From: Abelmoschus esculentus
Lineage: Eukaryota > Streptophyta > Magnoliopsida > Malvales > Malvaceae
Assembly (NCBI GenBank): GCA_035048815.1
Contig: JAUCBN010000020.1
Location: 8,749,501 to 8,813,500, forward strand
Direction of reading: 5' to 3'
DNA: 64,000 nt
Positions 56,309 through 64,000 of this stretch are shown here, piece after piece. The notes beneath the pieces were generated by a model, which saw only the letters and a list, made by a program, of their open reading frames with translations, did no database searches and was not told the origin of the DNA. A program made the translations under genes and the position numbers. Position 1 is the stretch's first letter, and every line of letters starts with the position of its first letter.

Positions 56309-57082
56309 ATGGGCATCAAACTTGTAAATCCATGGTGGCTGCGATTACTGAGCAACCACTTTTCGTGCCTCCATCACCACAACAACCACCGTGAGCGGCC
56401 TCGTCGAACACTCAAGGTCATAAACTGCGACGGTCAAGTTAGGATATACGACCGTCCTGTCCACGTTGCCGAGCTCTTGAACCAGTTCCCTAAGCACATG
56501 ATCTGCCGATCCGATTCGTTTTACATAGGCAAAAAGATCCCGCCTGTCCCCATGGACGACGAGCTCCGCCTCGGCCACGATTACTTCCTCCTTCCCCAAC
56601 AAGTTTTCCAATCGGCTCTATCGTTCGTTACCGTTGCTTCCTTCGCCAACTCTCAGCTAGTAAAGAAGGCCGCCGCTTCCCAACCTTTCCACGTCGAGAA
56701 GAGCGAGTCCGGGTGTTTAAGATTACGAGTTTCCGATGATTTCATACGCGAGTTGATGGAGGAAAGTAAATCGAAAGACGGTGACGAAGAGAGTTGTTCC
56801 GGTAGAGTGTGCACGACTCCTCAGTTGCAGAAACAATACGCGTTGCTCGTCGGATCGGCACGCCATAACTGGAAACCCAAGCTGGAGACGATCAAGGAGA
56901 AGAAGAAGAAGAGGAGGAAGATTCTGGGTTTTGGATTGAAGAGGAAAAACAAATCAGCGGCGAAGAACACCGTAAAGGGTACTCATCGATCATCTCAACA
57001 CCAGCCAGTTGATGGAATTAGTGTTTGTGTGAAACCTCAATCCAAACCCAGGATTAAGATCAAATCGTCGAGAAAATTATGA
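56309..57082 (+). CDS. DUF4228 / PADRE domain protein, intact
   Basis: 257 residues, single exon, uninterrupted, clearly less AT-rich than its surroundings: the one convincing intact host gene here. The PADRE (DUF4228) core spans about residues 33-95: RRTLKVINCDGQVRIYDRPV, VAELLNQFPKHMICRSDSFYIGKKIPPVPMDDELRLGHDYFLLP. A variable middle follows, then a conserved-looking YALLVGSARHNWKPKLETIKE segment (about 176-197), a strongly basic KEKKKKRRKILGFGLKRK stretch that may be a nuclear signal, and a disordered basic C-terminus. Length is usual for the family. No membrane segment; the N-terminus MGIKLVNP is a weak myristoylation candidate. PADRE proteins are plant-specific and respond to pathogens and abiotic stress; the biochemical activity is unknown. 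The start is chosen as the first ATG after the TATA box. Alternative: none plausible. Confidence 0.92.
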   Translation: MGIKLVNPWWLRLLSNHFSCLHHHNNHRERPRRTLKVINCDGQVRIYDRPVHVAELLNQFPKHMICRSDSFYIGKKIPPVPMDDELRLGHDYFLLPQQVFQSALSFVTVASFANSQLVKKAAASQPFHVEKSESGCLRLRVSDDFIRELMEESKSKDGDEESCSGRVCTTPQLQKQYALLVGSARHNWKPKLETIKEKKKKRRKILGFGLKRKNKSAAKNTVKGTHRSSQHQPVDGISVCVKPQSKPRIKIKSSRKL

Positions 57083-57358
57083 CGATCGTTTTTCTTTTGT
57101 TGACATTTACAGCACTCTTTTGGTGAATTAAACCATCTCAAAGCACTGTATTAATCGTCTCATGTTGTTAATATATATTTTGCTGCAGATTACTGAAAAT
57201 TTTGCAGAGTTTTGGTTATAGCTTGTTCGTCAAAATGGAATACAAATAGTCTATTTTTTCTGCAAAAGACTTCGCACTAAAAATTTAAAATTAAAATTTA
57301 GAACTAATATCTAGAATTAGAGTATAAAATTAAGAGTAAGATATATTTTTAAAATTTA
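57083..57358 (+). other. 3' flank of the DUF4228 gene
   Basis: Probable 3' untranslated region and terminator sequence, AT-rich, with AATATATATTTTGC near 57170 as a possible polyadenylation context. No AATAAA close to the stop. Confidence 0.4.
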
Positions 57359-58734
57359 TGTTGAGATGATCAATCAATGTAAATAGTTAAGAGGGTGAAT
57401 TAACAATAAAAAGATTATAGACTAAATAAAAATAAAAGAAAATAATGACACAAAGATTTATAGTGATATAAGCTTATAATCAAATTTTATATTAGCTACT
57501 TTAACTCCACACAAGATTTCAACAATCCACTATTAAATTATTCTTCGTGAAGATAAAGATCTAACCTTACAAACCATTTAAGATTTTTACCTCAAATTTT
57601 TAGTTCACTCAAAGAGAATAGTTAAAATAACAAACTTAAAAATCCTCACAACAAAAGATGTTTGTAGAATTTTAAATTCACTCATGAATCTCAAACTTCA
57701 ATAAAGATGAATACAATTAAAAAACACTCAAGTGAAATACAAAAATTTGAGTTTTGAGCTAAGAAAGATTGAGTGTATGTTTCAATAACTTTGAATGGAT
57801 GTCTTGTTGTTACTCTCTCGATTAATTTCGGTAATTGACCTTGTTGAGAACTTAAATACATCTGTTGAAGAATATTTTCTCGCATTAAATGATGTTCTAA
57901 AGCCATCGATATCAGTATGCAGATCGTCGTATTTATACTTGTCCAATATAAAAATAATCATTACAAAATAGGGTGTATTGATACTCCAAATTAAGTATCA
58001 GTACAAGAAACATAGGTACCAGTGCGTGAAAATCCATACCGGTACGTGATTCTCTCATTATAATTTCATAAGGCGAAGCAGTATTGGTACACCAAAGGGC
58101 TCGCACCGATACACATTATAAGAGTTTAAGAAATTTTTCTTATAGAGTATCGATACGTCTACATGACTATCAATACTCATTTTATATTCAAAGTAACATG
58201 AACTATTTGAGTATCAGTATGATATTGGGACGTATCGATACTCATTTTATATTTGATGTGTTTTACAACTCAAGAGGTATCGGTATGTATTGTCGTACCT
58301 GTACAATATATACATTCAATGTAATCAATTTAAAGTAGCAACATGAACTATCTTGCTTCAGTGGTTAAAGGAACGATTGTTGTTCCTAAAGGTCACGGGT
58401 TGGAGCACTAGTAATGTCAGCGCAGTGATTGAGCGATCAATGTCAAATGGTTAAAAGTATACTCTAGAATAGATACTATTGTAGACACTATAACTGATTT
58501 TTAAACAATTAAAGTAACATATTGGTACGCATAAGTATTTTTAACCTATAATGCTTTGAAAACTTCATCGAATATTTTTATAGAACATTTTAAACATTTT
58601 TAAAATTAAGACATAAAAACATATGGTTCAAATGCATAATGAGTAATTCTAATTTGTTACTTAAAAAATTATTTTTTAAAAATTTATATTTTTCAAACAA
58701 TTTGTTATATCAAAATCAAATTTAAAGTTGAACA
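57359..58734 (-). mobile_element. Solo copia (Sirevirus-related) LTR
   Basis: The plus strand begins TGTTGAGATGATCAATCA and ends AAAGTTGAACA. Reversed, it starts TGTTCAACTTTAAATTTGAT and TTTGATATAACAAATTG, like the Sirevirus LTR start at 35467, and ends like it (AATTCACCCTCTTAACT versus AATTCACCCCCTCTTGGCC). GTATCGATAC-type motifs recur (57967-58310). No clean 5-base target duplication was found. Confidence 0.65.
58351..58406 (+). repeat. Possible tRNA-derived SINE head (A-box and B-box like)
   Basis: TTGCTTCAGTGGTTAAAG (A-box like) and GGTCACGGGTTGGAGC (B-box like; consensus GGTTCGANNCC) lie about 20 bases apart in order. That is shorter than the usual gap. No cloverleaf can be drawn, so it is not a tRNA gene. 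It could be a SINE fragment inside the LTR. Confidence 0.3.
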
Positions 58735-59035
58735 TTAAATATACTTAAAAATATAATTTATTTTTTATTATTAAAAAATATAACTTTTGATATTGAATGT
58801 AGAAAGAGATTTTTTGAAGTCAAAATATCCCTAGACATATTTTCTTATCAGTCATATGGAATAGAAATTCTTTGCCCCCTTTTGACGCCTTTTCTATGGG
58901 TTTAGGGTTTGAAATTTTATTGTTAGAGCACAAAATTAATTTTTTGGTGATAGAGCATTAAAATCAACATCAAAAAATGAAGAAATTTATTATCCCTTCA
59001 ATATGTTTCATACACGATACATCCCCTGTTATAAT
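58735..59035 (+). other. No recognisable feature
   Basis: AT-rich spacer of 300 bases. Confidence 0.5.
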
Positions 59036-59608
59036 TAGGGTTGTAAACGATTTGAGTCGGCATTAAGAAATGCTAAGTTCATCTCAGCTTATTAAGATTT
59101 CGAGTCGAGTTTAAGCTTGAGTAATTTTAAACGAGCCTAAAAAATCTGAGCTCGACTCGGCTCATTAAGAAATCGAGTCGAGTTCAAACTTTTTTCGAGC
59201 CTAATTGAGTTAAGTATTGATCGATCTTTGGCCGTATTAGACTCGAGTAATTCTTATTTGTGACTTCTCATTTAAAGCTTAATGTAGAAAAAAAACTTTG
59301 ATACACAAGTTGCGTAAACTCAAGCTTGTAAATTTTAGGGTTTAAAGTGTTAATTTAGGGTTTAAGACTTATGTTTAGGGTTTAGATTTTAGGTTTTAAG
59401 TTTAGAAATTTAGATTTTAAATTATAAAATTAAAAATAATATATTTATATTTTCAAATAGCTCGTGAGCTTTTTGAGTTGAGTATCATGTAACTCGGATT
59501 GTCAAGAACTCGAGCTGTGTTCGAGCTCAAATCGTATCTAATCAAAACAAGTTTTGACCAAGTCAAACTCGAGTAACTCGTTATCAATATGTCTTATTTA
59601 CATCCTTA
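59036..59608. mobile_element. Non-autonomous hAT-like element, 573 bases
   Basis: Ends TAGGGTTGTAAACGA and (reverse complement) TAAGGATGTAAATAA. Flanks GTTATAAT (59028-59035) and GTTGCAAT (59609-59616) match 6 of 8. Subterminal GAGTCGAGTT / ACTCGAGTAA words repeat on both sides. Internal repeats of 'TTTAGGGTTTA' near 59335-59390. Confidence 0.6.
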
Positions 59609-59817
59609 GTTGCAATTGTTGTTCTATTAGTTGTCTCATATATAAGACACAAATCATGTATTATAATATTTAAGCATAATATTAATTTATTAAAATAGAA
59701 AGAATAAAGAAATTATAATATTATAAATTAAATTATAAAATTTAAAAATAATAAAAATTAATTTAGGATTAGATTAAAAAAGACAACTAAATTTTAATAA
59801 CTAAAAAACCCTAGAAT

Positions 59818-60745
59818 GCTCTCCCAAGCCAACCCCCTTGGTACGTCACCGCCGTGACTTTAAAAAGGCTCTGAAGGACGGCCATCGGATGGAATTTCGT
59901 TGATTCCAGCGTCGCAAGTCTTGGAAAAGACTGCATCAAACATATGCTTTTGGAAGGACAGAATCTTGTGAGACGGGTAGGAATAGTGAAAGCTCGGGAG
60001 ACAACGGACATAGTCGAGATAAAGGCTGATAAGTGATAACGTTGGCGAGGGGGACGAGTTACGAAATGAACCTAGTCCACACCAGCATGTGGGTGAGCAG
60101 CATGCATCAAGAGATGGGAAATTGCCCCCGACAGGTTCTGCTAGGCGTATTGACACAACTTATGCAAGCAAAGTTGTTGCTTCTATGAAAGAGAGTGCAG
60201 GTACAAAAACGAAGACGAAGATTCTTGAGCAAAAAGTCATAATAAAGGAGGAAGACATCATTGTGAATTCCTCTAGTCTAGTAGTCCTATCCCTTCAATT
60301 CATTTTTTTTAATAGAGTACACGATCAAATTGACCATAATATATGGAACGCCATTATCGTAAGGTTATTAGGGAGATCGATAGGATTCAAGACATTGCAG
60401 ACTCGGATCCAGGCCATGTGGAAACCAGTAGGTAATATCCAGTTAATTGACTTGGATAATAATTATTTTGTTGTTCGCTTTTCAGATGAGAGTGACTACA
60501 CGAGGGTGCTTACGAAAGTCAGGAGCAGGAATTTCTCGACCTCTGAAAAGCACCCATCATAGGTGATTGTTTGGATTTGCATAGCCGAGATGTGATATCA
60601 TTATTATACCAAAGCTCTTTTTCGACTTATAACTACACTCATAGGAAGAATAGTGAGGGTGGATTACAACACTCATGGTGGGGGTCGTGGAAAGTTTGCT
60701 AGATTGGCGATTTTGGTTGACCTGTATTGGATGACCTAGCAATTG
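59818..60745 (+). pseudogene. LINE ORF1 relic (DUF4283 domain)
   Basis: Broken reading beginning MLSQANPLGTSPP. A better preserved block (60089-60562) gives RIDTTYASKVVASMKES, then NAIIVRLLGRSIGFKTLQTRI, MWKPVGNIQLIDLDNNYFVVRFSDESDYTRVL, the DUF4283 fold of plant L1-type LINE first ORFs. The same gene continues beyond a stop as VIVWICIAEM*YHYYTKAL, IGRIVRVDYNTHGGGRGKFARLAILVDL, the characteristic segment between DUF4283 and the CCHC knuckle. No endonuclease or reverse transcriptase follows, so the element is cut short at about 60750. ORF1 proteins bind RNA in the LINE particle. Many stops: inactive. Confidence 0.75.
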
Positions 60746-60765
60746 GTTGTGCCACGTGTCAATAT

Positions 60766-60897
60766 TGTTAGCCAAGAGAGTAAGTTAGGAGGTTTTGACT
60801 TTGAGTATGTTAAAAGCTACAATTGCTCCTATATAAAGAGAGCTAATCCATTGTATGAAATGTGCTATCTTCAATATACATATCAACTTTGCAGAGT
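60766..60897 (+). mobile_element. Short copia 5' LTR with TATA box
   Basis: TGTTAGCCAAGAGAGTAAGT... with CCTATATAAAGAGAG at about 60829-60843, then a leader-like run to GCAGAGTA, and ATGGTATCATT (60899-60910), a decayed TGGTATCAGAGC primer-binding site. The layout is that of small-LTR copia elements of the RE/Ale type. Confidence 0.5.
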
Positions 60898-61044
60898 ATA
60901 TGGTATCATTCGTTTGATTGGTTCTGGGAAAACTTGTTTCTGCTGTGCGCATGTCTGTCTTGAGCTCTTGGTGCCATGCCTTCCGATCTAAAGATGCCTG
61001 TTACAGGTGGATTGACGGTTCTAAAAACCCTCTCAAGAACAACG

Positions 61045-61257
61045 ATGACCTTCACAAATAAAAGGGTGAATCTTGTTCTCGACGAAACAAACTTTCTGTT
61101 ATGGAAAAAATAGATCATGCTCATCGAACGGAGTTATTGCCTGGAACGTTTGCTAAATGGGCAAATGCTGGTACCTCTATTAGTGGTGTATGATGCTAAT
61201 GGCGTTGCCTCAACAAATGAAGTATATGAGAAATATGTAGCCCAAGACAGTGTGTAA
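61045..61257 (+). pseudogene. Copia gag N-terminal fragment
   Basis: Starts MTFTNKRVNLVLDETNFLLWKK*IMLIE, the N-terminal 'LDETNFLLWK' motif of copia gag (UBN2 / Retrotran_gag type), followed by LLNGQMLVPLLVV and VYEKYVAQDSV before a stop. About 70 codons with at least one TAG at a Gln-like position. It lies 135 bases after a primer-binding-site-like motif, as expected. Pol is absent. Confidence 0.6.
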
Positions 61258-61410
61258 AACTCTATTTTTAATAGAGTGAAACGACACTGTTTTACTCATT
61301 TGTTATATGGTTTTTTAGTTTTGGAGTGTTATAAAGATATCAGAGCCATCGTTCTTTGCAATGGATAAAAGTTATCGATTGTTTTTGTCAAAACTGCAAG
61401 CATTGTTAGA

Positions 61411-61694
61411 AAGTTATTTGGCAATCGAATCCTTCAGGTTACAATCCATCATATGATTTATCCTATTACTCAAGAAGAGATACATCAAGTTTTCTTACCT
61501 TATGGATAGTAGAAAAAAATTGTTCAACTCCAGAAATCATATGATTGTCAATTTTTGATCTAATATCAAGAACCCTGGAATGCGATCGAGGCTAGATCTT
61601 CTTTTCAGGTTCGTAATATTTTATGATAGATGTTGCCAACTCAATATTCAATTATATAAGGATGCAAAAATGAAAGATTTTGTTGAGTTAACAT
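61411..61694 (+). pseudogene. Fragment resembling the second RRM of polypyrimidine tract-binding protein (PTB)
   Basis: One plus-strand frame reads KLFGNRILQVTIHHMIYPIT, EEIHQVFLPYG, then two stops, KKIVQLQKSYDCQFLI*YQ, NAIEARSSFQVRNI. A one-base shift then gives YDRCCQLNIQLY. This follows the order of plant PTB-homolog RRM2 (NRIL.VTIHHM.YPIT, HQVF.P.G, KIV..QKS, YQ, AR..LQ.RNIYD.CCQL.IQ). PTBs regulate splicing; this piece lacks flanking RRMs and introns and is dead. It starts about 75 bases after a GATATCAGAGCC sequence (61335-61346) resembling a retroelement primer-binding site, so it may be host sequence captured by a retroelement or a processed pseudogene. Confidence 0.65.
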
Positions 61695-61820
61695 AAGTAC
61701 TAGCATTATGTGTGGTTACGGAAGTGGATTCAGGTGATGCCTAACTGTTCGATCAAAGGTGTTAGAATCAGATAAATTATCTTTAGTATTCGATTTCGAG
61801 GAACCAAGTGAAGCCCAAGT

Positions 61821-62198
61821 GTGTATGATGAAAAGCTAGATGATGAGATCATGGTGATCAATAAAGACTCCACTCACAAAAGAGTGTCTACAATTGAGAA
61901 TTTGAGTACAAAGACCTCAGTTGTTCCAAACACAAAGTTTAAAGAACCAATCGATGTTGGGGCAAATCTATGGGTATTTGAGGAGTCGAGTGGGGAGACA
62001 ATAAAAGTTGGAATGATCTTATGCGTGGCTAAAGAGTCAAATAAGGAGTCTCCTAATTTATTCATGAATCCTTTTGTGGCTCTTTTATTCGAGACAGAAC
62101 CTGCAATAGATTCAACGACAATTAAGTTCTCCTTACACCACATATTTGGAAAGGTTGAGTTTAATAGGAGTATAGATCGACCTACTTCAAATTTGTAA
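61821..62198 (+). CDS. Unrecognised open frame, 125 residues
   Basis: Starts MYDEKLDDEIMVINKDSTHKR and runs to PTSNL. Acidic N-terminal half, no Cys/His cluster, no signal peptide or membrane helix. It follows the PTB-like fragment by 125 bases on the same strand. Length is slightly beyond chance for this base composition, but I recognise no family. It may be part of the same captured or retroelement unit as the preceding fragment. Not a confident gene. Confidence 0.2.
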   Translation: MYDEKLDDEIMVINKDSTHKRVSTIENLSTKTSVVPNTKFKEPIDVGANLWVFEESSGETIKVGMILCVAKESNKESPNLFMNPFVALLFETEPAIDSTTIKFSLHHIFGKVEFNRSIDRPTSNL

Positions 62199-63089
62199 TT
62201 TGCAAAGGGTAGAATTATCGATACAAAAAACCAAGTTGAAAGGATTACATCTATAAATAATTATAAGGAAATGAGTTTCTATGATCAAGGTAAACGTAAA
62301 GATCATCATGGTGATATGAACAGGAAGTCTAAAAAAAACAATTCACTACTTGTTTCATTTAGTGATTTTTTTATCAACTTTGTTCCTGAAGGGTTCCTAT
62401 GGCTAAAGCACTTGCTTTCAAGAAAGCTCCTAGTGGTGCTCTAACTAATATGATTGTTTGCTTTCAAGGTAAATCATAACTTCAAGGTATGGGGTTGAGT
62501 CCTTCCCTGAAGGATGAAAATATTAGCCACCAAATATGTCAATCTAAACAGTTGAAGAGCAATGCTAAATATACAAAAATGCATGGTGAAATTGAGATGG
62601 AATCGAGAGAAGCAAATCAATTATTGGATCACATAAGATTATCTCTACCATATGATCCAAGAGATGCAGTTATGAATATGGTCAGGATACACATTGATAC
62701 TAGTATTTTTATTGATGTTGATGATCCTTATGATTTTAGACTGTTATTAATGGGGATGTTGAAATGAAATTAATAGTAGAAAGAGTGACTTGATATTGGA
62801 GAATTTTGATATTGTTTTATGTTGTAATAAATAACCTACAACATTATATTACTTTAGACATTTTATTGCTATGATCGATGAAGTCGTGAATAAATATTGT
62901 TTGATAATTGTGAGTAATGTTGATAATAATGAATAAGCACTAAGCATATTCCGTAATCCAGGTGATACTTTGAGCATCATAGCAATTGACGCATGTCTTT
63001 CATACAGTGATTGTTGGGGCTTATTTCTTTGTTGAACCTATTGGTAATTGATGGAGGCTCAGAAGTCCTGTCTTTTTTCACCTTTGTCA
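62199..63089 (+). other. No recognised gene
   Basis: A 92-codon frame (62489-62767, ending VDDPYDFRLLLMGMLK) has no domain known to me. The rest is AT-rich. Possibly the remainder of a decayed retroelement. Confidence 0.35.
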
Positions 63090-64000
63090 GATTGTAATAC
63101 TTTAGATTTTCGATTCCACAGGGACTGTGTCAACTTCACTACCTCTTATGGCTGCATTAGAAAAAGTAAAAACACAGGTAATGGTTGAGTTGAGAATTCT
63201 AAATTAACTACTAAAACTAAACTAAATATGGAAGAAATAAAGATGAATAAAGTGAGGTTAAGTTGAGTGCTTCGTAGAGGAGAATCCAATTATGCTAAGT
63301 ATCCACTTATTAATGCAGTGGGTTGAACTGCCGCCTCGGCGGATCGCATAAAGGATTACCGCAGCTGCCTAGGCGAGGTTATGCCTTGTCGACAATTCAA
63401 CATTCCATAGTTCGACAGAGCATCCTTGTATGTCTTCTTCCTTATCCCTAAGAAAAGAGAAATGTTGAAACCCACGAGTCTTGATGATACCTCCCGGCGT
63501 GAATCAAGGGCGGATAAAAACCTCACATGCGTCTTGTTAGTCGCTGAAATCCTGGATAACCGGATTAGTCAATGGCCATGAGTAAAGACCGTATTCTCTC
63601 GTTTCGTGAGCCTAACTCTCTCGATATTAGATAAATGGATTTTTCTTCACATACTTATCATCTCGAGCTCATATGCAAAGAAGAGTAAACGCCAAGAGAG
63701 AATAAACTATGAAATAGGTTTTGCATTAATAAATATCTAGCATAACATAACTATCTTCTCCAACTACTCCACAAACAACCTAAACCATTGAAGAATTTTA
63801 GAACATGATGTAGTTGGCGGCTAAAGGTATTGTCTAGGGTAAAACTTCTTCCCTTAAGACTAAACCTAATATGTGCCTTATATAGGCCAAGCCCTAGGTT
63901 AAAGCTTTCCATGCAAGGAAAGAGTTCTAAAGAAGAAACAAGTATAATTCCTAATTAAACTTTATTTCCTAAAATATCTCTTCTTTCCCGCACGTGACTT
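63090..64000 (-). mobile_element. LTR of the TGATGAGTGT family, copy 3 (inverted, cut by window end)
   Basis: Reverse complement of about 5750-6720: shared blocks include GTCAACTTCACTAC (63132), AGGCGAGGTTATGCC (63371), CAAGGATGCTC-type (63421), TTAGTCGCTGAAATCC (63537) and the run about 63590-63700. Same subfamily as copy 1 and closer to it than LTR D is. Confidence 0.75.

Noticed and set aside
56345..56611. 88-codon reverse-strand frame
   Set aside because: Antisense shadow of the PADRE domain of the DUF4228 gene.
58351..58406. tRNA gene
   Set aside because: A- and B-box-like words are present but no acceptor stem or cloverleaf can be formed, and the spacing is short.

Overview
The window is AT-rich nuclear DNA of a flowering plant. 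It is dominated by nested, decaying plant-type LTR retrotransposons (Ty3/gypsy chromovirus, Ty1/copia Sirevirus and TNT-like, a Tat/Ogre-like LTR), with CACTA, hAT and Mutator-like short DNA elements and one intact plant-specific host gene. The repeat spectrum would suit a eudicot such as cotton (Malvaceae), but this is an impression and was not tested.

Layout. 1-2704 is an LTR with a TATA box. 2705-5343 is the 3' internal part of an LTR element carrying a broken 'putative plant transposon protein' gene, and 5344-6735 is its LTR. 6736-9941 is a 5'-truncated Sirevirus end (extra ORF, polypurine tract, 3' LTR). 9942-13331 is mostly unreadable, with a reverse-strand leader ending in a TGGCGACTCC primer-binding site, followed by its LTR (13332 to about 14595). 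14595-19788 holds two partial copies of one further LTR family plus local duplications.

19789-40739 is a readable nest. A plus-strand Tekay/Del-type chromovirus survives only as integrase and chromodomain pieces (20053-20490, 22613-22668, 26871-27588) and a 3' LTR of about 3.3 kb. It is split by solo LTR B (20491-22612), solo LTR C (22669-26870, itself holding LTR D), a Sirevirus (28245-36625, flanked by CAAAC on both sides) and a non-autonomous CACTA element (37268-38715). 40963-49712 is a reverse-strand chromovirus with primer-binding site, gag-pol, polypurine tract and a 3.45-kb 5' LTR. It abuts the end of a TNT-like copia element (49713-51646).

51647-64000 is more gene-like: an LRR receptor fragment, a 9-bp-TSD MITE, three hAT-like elements, one intact intronless DUF4228/PADRE gene (56309-57082), a solo copia LTR, a LINE ORF1 relic, a small copia 5' end, a fragment resembling a PTB RNA-binding domain, and an inverted copy of the 5344-6735 LTR.

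The most notable observations are: (i) the same class of extra ORF sits between pol and the 3' LTR in a copia element and upstream of the 3' LTR in an unrelated-looking element; (ii) the Sirevirus 5' deletion junction is filled with copied pieces of nearby DNA, one of them inverted; (iii) GTATCGATAC-type palindromes cluster in both copia and gypsy LTRs; (iv) a PTB RRM relic lies just after a primer-binding-site-like motif. No retroelement here looks capable of encoding its own proteins.
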